NCBI GenBank assembly: GCA_013373005.1
Contig: JABXIP010000212.1
Location: 1 to 18,580 of the forward strand
Source: Cytophagia bacterium
GTDB lineage: Bacteria; Bacteroidota; Bacteroidia; Cytophagales; Cyclobacteriaceae
Direction: 5' to 3'
DNA: 18,580 nt
Below the pieces are notes generated by a model that saw only the letters and a program-made list of their open reading frames with translations, had not been told where the DNA came from and searched no databases. A program made the translations under genes and the position numbers. Below are positions 1 to 7,784 of this stretch, in pieces (position 1 is the stretch's first letter; every line of letters begins with the position of its first letter).

Positions 1-1203
1 CAGCAGCACGTTCTCAAATCGAAATTTGCAGGAGCTTACTTGGGCGTGAAACTGGGTGACCCATATAACCAAAGATTGGTTGATGCCATTGTGCCGAAAC
101 TCAGAAAGTTGCCCTATCTGAGACTATCCAAGGCTCCTATATTAAGCTTTCAAAACCAGGAAGGAAGGCTAGTACTTGAAGTTGAAAAAAGAAGGGTGAA
201 CACGATTGATGGAATTATTGGTCTACTCCCCAATAGCAGTCGTGAAAGTGGACTGCTCCTGACTGGCCAGTTCGATTTAGAGTTATTCAACCCTTTTGCT
301 TCAGGCAAACACATTGGTATTCATTGGAGAAGGCTTAAGGAAGAAACACAAACACTGGAGCTTGAGTATGACCATCCAAATCTATTAGGTAGTGCAATCT
401 CACTTCAAAGTGATTTCAACTTTTTGAAACAGGACAGCACCTTTAACCGCAGGGTTTTAGGCTTGGACCTGAACCTCAATTTAGGAGCGAACTCAAGTCT
501 TGGGGTGATCACCAAGTTCACAGCAACCGACCTAATTGCCACATTCCAATATCAGGGAAGCAATGACTTACCGGACATTCTGGATTTCCGTTTAACCAGA
601 TATGGATTAAGGTATGGCTTCAATAATCTTGATGACGTGATTTTACCAAGAGCTGGCTTCTCTTTGGAATTCAGCGGAACAGTAGGTAACAAGGTGATCA
701 GACAAAATGCAGAGTTGCCGAATGAGCTATATGCGAATGTAGACATGAATACGCTTCAGTATCAGTATGACTTAGATATCAGTCATTATCAGCCATTAGG
801 AAGAAAAACCACTTTTCTCAGTGCTTTGCATGGTGGCTGGCTTTCCAGCACAAACTTATTTCAGAATGATGCCTACAGAATTGGAGGGTTGAAAACTCTT
901 CGCGGTTTTAATGAGGCAGGTTTTTTTGCTACCAGATTTCTTTACTCTAATCTGGAGTCGAGATTCTATCTGGATGACACATCTTATCTCATGCTGTTCG
1001 CAGACATTGGTTACATTGAAGAGCGATTTGTAAGGCAGGAAAATAAAGAGGCAGATCTGGCTTTAGGCTTCGGCACCGGAATTAGCTTTGCCACAAATAC
1101 AGGCATTTTCAATTTTGTTTATGCTTTGGGAACCTCTAATTCAACCGGAGCCATTAACTTTAACCAGTCAAAAATACATTTTGGCTTTACCACCAGGTTT
1201 TAA
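1..1203 (+). CDS. Omp85 (BamA/TamA-like) outer-membrane barrel protein, 5' partial
   Basis: The frame is open to the first base of the window, so the gene begins upstream and about 400 C-terminal residues are visible. The first ~60 residues look like the end of a POTRA domain, with alternating charged and hydrophobic strands ending in RLVLEVEKRRVNTIDGI. The rest alternates like a 16-stranded beta barrel. At 883-909 it reads GGLKTLRGF, matching the conserved loop-6 (V/L)RGF motif of Omp85 proteins, whose arginine reaches into the barrel. The last residue is Phe (FGFTTRF), the usual C-terminal signature of outer-membrane barrels. The family inserts or exports proteins or lipids at the outer membrane. 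This member is not the canonical BamA as far as can be seen, and a TamA-like role is inference. The stop codon overlaps the next ATG (TAATG), implying translational coupling. Confidence 0.82.
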   Translation, partial: QQHVLKSKFAGAYLGVKLGDPYNQRLVDAIVPKLRKLPYLRLSKAPILSFQNQEGRLVLEVEKRRVNTIDGIIGLLPNSSRESGLLLTGQFDLELFNPFASGKHIGIHWRRLKEETQTLELEYDHPNLLGSAISLQSDFNFLKQDSTFNRRVLGLDLNLNLGANSSLGVITKFTATDLIATFQYQGSNDLPDILDFRLTRYGLRYGFNNLDDVILPRAGFSLEFSGTVGNKVIRQNAELPNELYANVDMNTLQYQYDLDISHYQPLGRKTTFLSALHGGWLSSTNLFQNDAYRIGGLKTLRGFNEAGFFATRFLYSNLESRFYLDDTSYLMLFADIGYIEERFVRQENKEADLALGFGTGISFATNTGIFNFVYALGTSNSTGAINFNQSKIHFGFTTRF

Positions 1204-1898
1204 TGCAGGAAGTTTTAGCGGAAAATGAGTTATATCGAAACATTGCCATTGCCATTGCAATGCTGCTGTTCGTCATTTTCGCTATTTCCAGAATAGCTTA
1301 TCCCAGGCTGTTCGCTTCTATCTACAGCTTCGATAAGTTTTTCGTTTTCAAATACCGAGATGACTTTGGTTCCGGCATCAGGCTTTTCAGCACAGAGAGT
1401 TTCTACTTTACTGGTGTGCTTTCTCTAACCCTGAGCTTTGGAATTCTTTGCCTATACTTCTTTCAACCGGGTTTGAAGGAGCTTTTACCATGGCTCCAAA
1501 TAGATACTTTTTTGTGGGGCTTACTGGTCTGGATAGTATTAGGCGTGGCGGTTCAATTTGTCTTCTTCTTGAAGTTTGTCTTCATACTCATTTTTGGATG
1601 GCTATTTAACATTCCATCTCAAGAAACCAGACACTTTCAGGAGTACCAATCATTCAACCATAGCTTCTCCATACTGCTATATGTCATATTGAGTATTTCC
1701 GTATATGTGAGATACAATTTTCCGGGTGTAAGTCTTCAGATTATAGCTGTGTTACTTGCCATATACCTAGTTTTCAGATGGATAAACCTTTTTTTCAAAA
1801 TTCGTAGTCTTAGGGTCTGTAGCAACTTATATATATTTTCTTACCTTTGCAGCACAGAATTGATGCCTACTTTGATAGGTATTAATCTGATTACATAA
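1203..1898 (+). CDS. DUF4271 family integral membrane protein
   Basis: This 231-residue protein is very hydrophobic, with about six predicted membrane helices (roughly residues 13-30, 71-90, 103-137, 155-168, 173-192 and 207-230). The composition, the position before hemD and the C-terminal YLCSTELMP segment match the DUF4271 family, which is widespread in Bacteroidota and has no established function. The ATG overlaps the stop of the upstream Omp85 gene by one base. The first helix is partly encoded by three tandem CATTGC hexamers at 1241-1258, giving an alternating Ile-Ala run. The last ~60 bases also contain a promoter-like box for hemD. Possible links to heme or envelope processes rest only on gene neighbourhood. 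Confidence 0.8.
   Translation: MQEVLAENELYRNIAIAIAMLLFVIFAISRIAYPRLFASIYSFDKFFVFKYRDDFGSGIRLFSTESFYFTGVLSLTLSFGILCLYFFQPGLKELLPWLQIDTFLWGLLVWIVLGVAVQFVFFLKFVFILIFGWLFNIPSQETRHFQEYQSFNHSFSILLYVILSISVYVRYNFPGVSLQIIAVLLAIYLVFRWINLFFKIRSLRVCSNLYIFSYLCSTELMPTLIGINLIT
1842..1849 (+). promoter_or_regulatory. Predicted -7 box for hemD inside the DUF4271 gene
   Basis: TACCTTTG is an exact match to the Bacteroidota -7 consensus TAnnTTTG and is followed by GC, as is common. A start site about 6-8 bases downstream would give a leader of roughly 70 bases before the hemD ATG at 1929. No clear TTG -33 element sits 19-23 bases upstream, so the call rests on the -7 box and position alone. Confidence 0.5.
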
Positions 1899-1928
1899 CA
1901 AAGCCAAAGGATAAAAGCAGGGAAGAAT

Positions 1929-2705
1929 ATGTCCAACAGCACGTTTGAGGAGAGGCTAAAACCAGTTAAGAGTATCCTCGTCTCACAACCTAAGCCATCT
2001 GATCCAAAATCACCTTATTATTCATTAGCCAAGAAGTATGGAATCAAGATTGATTTCAGGCCTTTCATACAGGTCGATCCTATTTCTGCTAAAGAATTCA
2101 GAAAGCAGAAGATCGATATACTGAAGCATACAGCGATTATTTTTACCAGCCGTAATGCAGTAGATCACTTTTTCTCTATCTGTAAGGACCTAAAAATTGA
2201 AGTGCCTGCAGACATGAAATACTTCTGTATTTCTGAGCAGACTGCTTACTATCTTCAGAAGTACATAGTTGTTAGAAAGAGAAAGATATTCACTGGTTCT
2301 AAAACTGCTCAGGATCTTATTGAGATTCTAAAGAAGCATAAGAACGAGAAATACCTTTTTCCTTGTTCAAACATTCGTAAAGAAGATATTCCTGTTTATT
2401 TGGAAGAGAACGGTTACAATTATTCTGAAGCGGTGATTTACGAAACCGTGGCCAGTGATTTGTCTGATCTGGACGATGTGACTTATGATATTCTGGCGTT
2501 CTATAGCCCAAGTGGTATCAACTCATTGTTTGTGAATTTTCCGGAGTTTAAACAGAACGATACGAGAATAGCAGTTTTTGGTCCTACTACGGCTAAAGCG
2601 GCTAAAGATGCTGATTTGTTGATTGATATAGAGGCGCCTCAGCCTAATGCTCCATCTATGACGGGTGCATTAGAGCTATACATCAAGAAAGCAAATAACC
2701 TTTAA
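1929..2705 (+). CDS. hemD: Uroporphyrinogen-III synthase
   Basis: At 258 residues this has the normal size for HemD, which closes and inverts ring D of hydroxymethylbilane to give uroporphyrinogen III in cytoplasmic tetrapyrrole synthesis. The two-lobed alpha/beta pattern is visible. The first lobe has VKSILVSQPKP near residue 13 and AIIFTSRNAVDHFF near residue 69, where family members typically read hIIFTSxNAV. The second lobe has KYLFPCSN near residue 141, YETVAS near 171, ILAFYSPSGINSLF near 188 and IAVFGPTTAKAA near 219, where the family has the I(G/x)xxTAxA motif. Sequence conservation in HemD is low, but the motif order is right and DUF4271-hemD is a recurrent Bacteroidota pair. No other heme gene is in the window. 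A stretch GGGAAG lies 6-9 bases before the ATG. No convincing terminator follows. Confidence 0.88.
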   Translation: MSNSTFEERLKPVKSILVSQPKPSDPKSPYYSLAKKYGIKIDFRPFIQVDPISAKEFRKQKIDILKHTAIIFTSRNAVDHFFSICKDLKIEVPADMKYFCISEQTAYYLQKYIVVRKRKIFTGSKTAQDLIEILKKHKNEKYLFPCSNIRKEDIPVYLEENGYNYSEAVIYETVASDLSDLDDVTYDILAFYSPSGINSLFVNFPEFKQNDTRIAVFGPTTAKAAKDADLLIDIEAPQPNAPSMTGALELYIKKANNL

Positions 2706-2747
2706 TTCGGGCAACCCCTAAGGGCAAAAGCGAGTTTTCTTGTATTA

Positions 2748-2781
2748 TTGAAGAGCGGAATGAATAAATCATTTAAATTTC
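2748..2781 (+). promoter_or_regulatory. Predicted porP promoter
   Basis: A TTG at 2748-2750 is followed after 23 bases by TAAATTTC at 2774-2781, one mismatch from the Bacteroidota -7 consensus TAnnTTTG. The expected start site is near 2788, giving a leader of under 10 bases before the ATG at 2795. The 11-mer TAAATTTCGCG recurs with one change upstream of gldK. Confidence 0.45.
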
Positions 2782-2794
2782 GCGTTACCTAAAT

Positions 2795-3763
2795 ATGTCA
2801 AGAGCTGTTGGCCTAACCTTTTTCTTTCTTCTTGTAACCTTTGGTTTAAGGGCGCAACAAGATGCGCAGTTTACGCAGTACATGTTTAATCCCATGTACT
2901 ACAACCCGTCTTTTGCCGGCCTATCTAATGCCAACACCCTCACTGCCATTCACAGGTCTCAATGGTTTGGTTATGATGGCACCATTAATCAAGGCGGTGC
3001 ACCCAATACTCAATTTGTAAGCTACAGTACACTTTCAAAATTGTGGAATGGAGGATTCGGTGTTCATTTAATGAATGATAACATTGGCCCATCCAATAAT
3101 CTGGAGCTCAAGTTTTCGGGCTCTTACTATATCTCAATTTCAGCCGATGCTTCCATTAGCATTGGAGTAAGTGCGGGATTATTTTCAAGCGGGCTGGATT
3201 TTGACGAATTGGTTTTAGTAGATCCAAGCGACAACTTTGCGAATTTGACCGGCAAAGAGTCCCAAATTCGCCCCGATATGGGAGCAGGAATACTTTATCG
3301 TAAAGGAAATTTTTTTGGTGGTTTCAGCACAAATCATTTAATTCAGCCTGAATTTGACTTCGGTCAAGATCAGATCGCCAATCAATTAATTCGACACTAT
3401 TATTTGACAGCGGGCTACGATTACGCACTAAGCCCTGAAGTTACGATCACTCCGACCTTATTGCTGAAAACCGTGGGATTTGATTCCTACTCCTGGGACT
3501 TAAGTGTTGTAGGTAGATACAACGACCAGCTCTGGGCAGGACTGTCTTACCGCCAATCAGAATCTGCTTCGATTATGGTTGGTTACAGCATACTAAAAGA
3601 TCGTAGTTTGGCGTTGGCTTATGCACTAGATGTAGTTTTAGCTGATAGGGATAGTAAGGAGCCTACCTCACAAGAGATAATGCTCATTTACAAATTCCCA
3701 AGCAGAGATAAGGGAATAAATCTTGGCAGGAACATCATAAGAACTCCAAGATACCGTTACTAG
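2795..3763 (+). CDS. porP: PorP/SprF family type IX secretion outer-membrane protein
   Basis: This 322-residue protein starts with a Sec signal peptide, probably cut after LRA at residue 20. The mature N-terminus QQDAQFTQYMFNPMYYNPSF is the hallmark of the PorP/SprF family, in which a short Q-F-x-x-Y-M-x-N-x-x-x-x-N-P-x-x-A/F pattern precedes a 14-strand-like barrel. Repeated amphipathic strands with aromatic ends follow, and the protein ends in a basic Arg/Tyr-rich tail. In P. gingivalis PorP is needed for T9SS function. In F. johnsoniae SprF is needed for SprB adhesin secretion. Its place just before gldKLMN supports the core PorP role over one of the many SprF paralogues that accompany individual cargo proteins. 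It has its own predicted promoter, and 139 bases separate it from gldK. Confidence 0.92.
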   Translation: MSRAVGLTFFFLLVTFGLRAQQDAQFTQYMFNPMYYNPSFAGLSNANTLTAIHRSQWFGYDGTINQGGAPNTQFVSYSTLSKLWNGGFGVHLMNDNIGPSNNLELKFSGSYYISISADASISIGVSAGLFSSGLDFDELVLVDPSDNFANLTGKESQIRPDMGAGILYRKGNFFGGFSTNHLIQPEFDFGQDQIANQLIRHYYLTAGYDYALSPEVTITPTLLLKTVGFDSYSWDLSVVGRYNDQLWAGLSYRQSESASIMVGYSILKDRSLALAYALDVVLADRDSKEPTSQEIMLIYKFPSRDKGINLGRNIIRTPRYRY

Positions 3764-3834
3764 AACAAAAGTTTACTTAGAATTAAGCTTTGTATAATTT
3801 TCTATCCTCGGATGGATTAATAACAATAAAATAT

Positions 3835-3842
3835 TAATTTTC
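3835..3842 (+). promoter_or_regulatory. Predicted -7 box of the gldKLMN operon
   Basis: TAATTTTC matches TAnnTTTG with one mismatch. With the following GCG it forms TAATTTTCGCG, 10 of 11 bases identical to the box before porP. It would place the start site near 3849, about 54 bases before the chosen gldK ATG. A second TAATTTTC lies at 3795-3802. No good -33 TTG was found at the right spacing for either. Confidence 0.42.
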
Positions 3843-3902
3843 GCGCTTTATTTGCCAAATGAGGGTTTTTTGGAGCGGCAAATGAGACTAAAAACTAAAA
3901 CA

Positions 3903-5111
3903 ATGAAGAAGTCTGTACTGGGTCTGGCATTAATGGCTTTGTTGTTCTCGAGTTCGGGATGTAGCATGTTTGAAGGATTCCTTGGAGGAGGAGGTAAAGA
4001 ACAAGCTCTGATCGATGAAGGTCAACTATTGGGAGTAACGGATAGAGAAGGCTGGTATCAAGAGCTGCCTTATGGAATGGTTCAAATTCCTGGTAACACA
4101 TTCTATATGGGTCAAGCCGATGAAGATGTAGCTGCATCTCAGATCAATTTCAACAGGCAAATCACTGTCAGTTCCTTTTTCATGGATGCTGAAGAAATCA
4201 CAAATAACGAATATCGTCAGTTTCTCTACCATGTTGCCGATCTGGCCGAAAAAGGAGATAACTATTACAATAGAGAGTTTTTGGCTGCTGTAATTCCTAA
4301 TTCAAATGTTTGGGATCAGGAGTTCACCTATCATTATGGTGATAGAATGACTCAATACTATTTTGAGCATACTGCATTCGACAATTACCCAGTTGTTGGA
4401 GTAAGCTGGGATGCTGCTGAGAAATTCTCAGCCTGGCGCACAATTTTTCTGAACAACGGTCAGCAAGCTAAGAATGAAAGTGGTGGAGGGTTGTTCTCTG
4501 GAAGAAAAAGAAATCAAGATCCTGCTGGCGCAGGAGTTGGTGGTCCATTAGGTGCCACTGGTGTTCAAGGTGCCGCTGGCTCAGGTCCGGCATCAAGCAC
4601 GTTCGTAGATACATCACCAATTGAGAGCAGATACCCTAACTTCAGACTTCCTACAGAAGCAGAATGGGAATATGCTGCCAGAGGTGGAAAGGAAATTGTA
4701 AAATACCCTTGGGGCGGTCCTTACATTAGAAACAGAGATGGTTGCTTCCTGGCAAACTTTAAGCCGGGTAGAGGAGCCTATGCCGATGATGGATATCAAT
4801 ATACTGCTCCGGTAAACTCATTCCTGCCTAATCCATTCAATCTTTATAACATGTCTGGTAATGTGGCAGAATGGGTAAGAGACGATTTTTCACCAGTTTA
4901 CAACCCGCTTGTCTGGGACCTAAACCCTATGTTTACCTATGATTCGCTCACTGAAGGAAACAGCCCACACTTTGGAAAGAAAGTGGTTAGAGGCGGTGCC
5001 TGGAACGATATTTCCTACTACCTACAGACAGGAACAAGGACTTTTGAATATAGAGATGTGGCTTCAGCTTCCATTGGATTTAGATGTGCGATGGATTATC
5101 TTGGGCAGTAA
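3903..5111 (+). CDS. gldK: T9SS/gliding ring lipoprotein GldK (PorK)
   Basis: GldK is an outer-membrane-anchored lipoprotein that forms the large periplasmic ring of the T9SS with GldN. I start at 3903 rather than the in-frame ATGs at 3852 and 3882, because this gives a classic lipoprotein signal: Met-Lys-Lys, a hydrophobic core, and lipobox SSGC with Cys at residue 20. The product is 402 residues. The body has a formylglycine-generating-enzyme (SUMF1-like) fold, seen in MVQIPGNTFYMG, YPVVGVSWDAAEKFSAWR, FRLPTEAEWEYAARGG, NMSGNVAEWV, VVRGGAWND and the final GFRC. The first cysteine of the enzyme's catalytic pair is not found in its usual C-terminal place, so a structural role is expected, as in other GldK proteins. 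Residues ~184-243 form a Gly/Ala-rich insertion with collagen-like triplets. gldL follows after 53 bases. Confidence 0.95.
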   Translation: MKKSVLGLALMALLFSSSGCSMFEGFLGGGGKEQALIDEGQLLGVTDREGWYQELPYGMVQIPGNTFYMGQADEDVAASQINFNRQITVSSFFMDAEEITNNEYRQFLYHVADLAEKGDNYYNREFLAAVIPNSNVWDQEFTYHYGDRMTQYYFEHTAFDNYPVVGVSWDAAEKFSAWRTIFLNNGQQAKNESGGGLFSGRKRNQDPAGAGVGGPLGATGVQGAAGSGPASSTFVDTSPIESRYPNFRLPTEAEWEYAARGGKEIVKYPWGGPYIRNRDGCFLANFKPGRGAYADDGYQYTAPVNSFLPNPFNLYNMSGNVAEWVRDDFSPVYNPLVWDLNPMFTYDSLTEGNSPHFGKKVVRGGAWNDISYYLQTGTRTFEYRDVASASIGFRCAMDYLGQ

Positions 5112-5164
5112 CTCAAATACCAATTATTAACTAACATTGATCTTCAACCCAACAAACAAATAAA

Positions 5165-5974
5165 ATGGCTAGTAAATTTTCACAAAATTTCTACGGCAAC
5201 ATTATGCCGAAAATCTATGGACTAGGTGCCTCGGTAGTAATTGTCGGAGCGATGTTTAAACTTGAGGGCTGGGCAGGTGCCACCCCAATGTTGATTACCG
5301 GTCTTAGTGTGGAAGCACTTATTTTCGCATTCAGTGCTTTCGAACCAAAAGCAACTGATTACACCAAAGAACTTTACCATGCTACTGTTAAAGGTGGTGG
5401 CGCTGGAGATGCTAAAAAAGGAGAAGTTTCTCTCGAGCAAATGTTGAAGCAAGCGGCCATCAGCAAAGATGGTTTGCAAAACTTGAAAGAGGGGATGGAC
5501 AACTTGGCACAGAATGCCAAGTCTTTGGCCAACATGTCTAATGCGGCAGTAGCTACAGAAGAGTATGCTAAAAATGCCAAAACGGCTGCTTCTTCATTAT
5601 CAAAAATTGATCAGTCTACTTCACAGGCCGCAGCAGCTTTTGCTGAGGTTGCTACTACCGTTAAGGGTTCAGGAACTAACCAGTCTCAATTGAAGGCTGC
5701 TACTGAGCAATATCAGGTGCAATTGAAAGAGGCTGCTACACAGCTACAGGCATTGAGTGGTGCTTACAAAGCTGAATTGACAGATACAGAATCTGTAGCA
5801 AAATACATGAAGGGCTATTTGACTAACATGGAAACCATGATTAAGGGTGCTATGAACACAGCAAAAGCAACCGAGGAATTCCAGTCGCAAATGGCACAGT
5901 TGAACAGCAACATTACCTCACTGAACAAAGTGTATGGTGCAATGTTGTCTGCAATGAAACAAACTAATAGCTAA
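5165..5974 (+). CDS. gldL: T9SS motor inner-membrane protein GldL (PorL)
   Basis: GldL forms the cytoplasmic-membrane stator core with GldM and uses the proton-motive force to power type IX secretion and gliding. The 269-residue product has the expected N-terminus with two transmembrane helices in about residues 17-60. K32 and E34 lie between them (MFKLEGW), and E50 sits in the second helix (GLSVEALIFAFSAFEP). E50 is equivalent by position to the helix-2 glutamate shown to matter in F. johnsoniae GldL. Past residue 90 the protein is Ala/Gln/Lys-rich and strongly helical, a long cytoplasmic coiled coil typical of the family. No signal peptide is expected. The gene lies between gldK and gldM, 12 bases from gldM, so the three are clearly one operon. 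Confidence 0.95.
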   Translation: MASKFSQNFYGNIMPKIYGLGASVVIVGAMFKLEGWAGATPMLITGLSVEALIFAFSAFEPKATDYTKELYHATVKGGGAGDAKKGEVSLEQMLKQAAISKDGLQNLKEGMDNLAQNAKSLANMSNAAVATEEYAKNAKTAASSLSKIDQSTSQAAAAFAEVATTVKGSGTNQSQLKAATEQYQVQLKEAATQLQALSGAYKAELTDTESVAKYMKGYLTNMETMIKGAMNTAKATEEFQSQMAQLNSNITSLNKVYGAMLSAMKQTNS

Positions 5975-5986
5975 ACCTGATCTATT

Positions 5987-7783
5987 ATGGCAGGAGGTAA
6001 AGAAACCCCACGGCAGAAGATGATTGGCATGATGTACCTCGTGCTGACAGCTCTTCTGGCCCTACAGATTAAGGACACAGTATTGGAGAAGTTCGTACTC
6101 ATCGAGAATGGTCTCGAAGTTTCGAACTCAGCCTTTATAGATTACAACCAACAGACCCTTGAGTCTATTCAAAAGGATGTTGTTAATCAAGGAGATAAAG
6201 ATGGTGATAAGGCGGTTCAAAAGGCTGCAGAAAATGTTAGAGCCATTACGCTTGAGATTATAAATAAGCTCGAAGACATCAAGCTGGAAGTTGGGAAAGC
6301 TTCAACTGGTGGAGATACTTCTAAGATTTATGAAAGATCAACACTTAAGAAATATGAAGAGCCTTCTAATTACCTTGTAAATAAGGGTAATGCGGAAGCT
6401 TTGAAGAAACTGTTGGATGAATACCCTCAAAGAGTGAATGCTCAGGTGAGCTATCTCGAAAAAGGGAGCATGAATCCGGAATGGATGCAGTCAATCGCTA
6501 TAGACGCTAATGACATTAAGTTCTATGAGAACAATGCAGAAGCTAAAGGCGAAGATTATGCTCATTTTAACTTCTACAAAGCTCCACTAGCTTCAGTTTT
6601 GGCACAGTTGACTTTTTATAAGAATCAATTGTTGAGTAAAGAAGCTGTGGCTTTAAATAAGCTTCGTGGCCTGGTTGGTACGGCTGTTTCTGTAAGTTCT
6701 TCAGGGGTGCCTGATGCAGGTGCTGTTTTGGCAGCAACTACTCCGAGCGAAGAGCCAACAGAGCAAACTCCGAATGATAACGTATCCAACACTCCATCTA
6801 CCAGACCAAGCTCTGGTGGAGGAACGGCTTCTACTGAAATTAAAGAAGATGAGTATCTAACCGGAAGATTTGCTGGTATCGATTATGCTCAGGCAACTAT
6901 TTTGTCTGAGTCTAATTTGGTGACTGCAGGTCTGGATTTTAATGCTGAGGCATTTTTGACCTTAGGTAACTCTTCATTACAGCCGGAGATTAAGCTTAAT
7001 GGCCAGCCTGTTGACGTAGTCAATGGTAGAGGTATTATCAACTTTAAAACCAGTCCTGGTAACTATGATGCTAATGGTCTAGCTACTAAGACATTTGAAG
7101 TAGAGATTACAGCTGACGATGGAGAGGGCGGAACTATTACTAGAACGACTACTCATGAATATCAGGTAGCCGAACCAGTAATCGATATCAGATCTCAGTC
7201 TGTTGAAGTGCTTTATCTGGGTTGTGCCAATAGTTTGAATATTAATGTTCCTGCCCTAGGACCAGCATATCAACCACAATTCAGAGTAACAGGTGGAACC
7301 TTTACAAACGGATCTCAAAAGGGTCAAATTATTGTTGATCCTAGTCAGAGAGAGGTAAGTATTGCTGTTTCTAGCTCTGGGTTGCCAATTGGGACAAGAG
7401 AATTTCAAGCTAAACCAGTGCCTCTTCCAAAGTTTGAAGTTAGACCAAACAACCAAGCATACGATGCTAAAAATGGTTTGGATGAAAAGCCAACATCTAT
7501 TACTATGGTTTTATCTGCTGATAACGATTTTAGAGAAAGATTCCCTCAGGATGCGACATTCCTAGTAAGTAAAGGAACGATTACTTTGGCTCGTGGAAAG
7601 CAAACAAAAAGAACATTAACAATTGACTCTCCACAGTCGAGAATAGATTTGAGTTCTATTGTGAATCAAATGGCATCTGGAGATAGAATAGTTGTTTTTG
7701 TTGAGGAGATTGTAAGATTCAACTATGATGACAAACAAATTCCGATCAAGTATACGGATGATGTAACCATTAATATTAATTAA
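5987..7783 (+). CDS. gldM: T9SS motor periplasmic-shaft protein GldM (PorM)
   Basis: GldM is a dimeric single-pass inner-membrane protein. Its periplasmic domains D1-D4 carry motion from the GldL stator to the GldK/N ring. The N-terminus MAGGKETPRQKMIGMMYLVL is diagnostic. R9, just before the membrane helix (about residues 12-28), is the position reported to contact the GldL glutamate in the F. johnsoniae homologue. Helical D1 spans about residues 35-230. The beta-rich D2-D4 region follows from about 290, with the single Cys in LGCANSLNINVP near residue 412. The product is 598 residues, against roughly 515 for the studied F. johnsoniae and P. gingivalis proteins. Part of the excess is a Ser/Thr/Pro/Glu-rich, Gly-rich linker at about 233-287. 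The gldN ATG is one base past the stop. Confidence 0.95.
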   Translation: MAGGKETPRQKMIGMMYLVLTALLALQIKDTVLEKFVLIENGLEVSNSAFIDYNQQTLESIQKDVVNQGDKDGDKAVQKAAENVRAITLEIINKLEDIKLEVGKASTGGDTSKIYERSTLKKYEEPSNYLVNKGNAEALKKLLDEYPQRVNAQVSYLEKGSMNPEWMQSIAIDANDIKFYENNAEAKGEDYAHFNFYKAPLASVLAQLTFYKNQLLSKEAVALNKLRGLVGTAVSVSSSGVPDAGAVLAATTPSEEPTEQTPNDNVSNTPSTRPSSGGGTASTEIKEDEYLTGRFAGIDYAQATILSESNLVTAGLDFNAEAFLTLGNSSLQPEIKLNGQPVDVVNGRGIINFKTSPGNYDANGLATKTFEVEITADDGEGGTITRTTTHEYQVAEPVIDIRSQSVEVLYLGCANSLNINVPALGPAYQPQFRVTGGTFTNGSQKGQIIVDPSQREVSIAVSSSGLPIGTREFQAKPVPLPKFEVRPNNQAYDAKNGLDEKPTSITMVLSADNDFRERFPQDATFLVSKGTITLARGKQTKRTLTIDSPQSRIDLSSIVNQMASGDRIVVFVEEIVRFNYDDKQIPIKYTDDVTININ

Positions 7784-7784
7784 G

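Noticed and set aside
2706..2794. Terminator after hemD (CCCCTAAGGG region near 2715-2724)
   Set aside because: The best stem is only 3 bp and is not followed by a T run.
3852..3902. Longer GldK start giving 17 extra N-terminal residues
   Set aside because: It would bury the lipoprotein signal behind a polar extension, and the predicted transcription start is almost on that ATG. The ATG at 3903 gives a normal lipobox signal.
3903..5111. GldK as an active formylglycine-generating enzyme
   Set aside because: The fold matches, but only the final GFRC cysteine is in place. The partner cysteine of the catalytic pair is missing from its usual position, and the operon context is T9SS.
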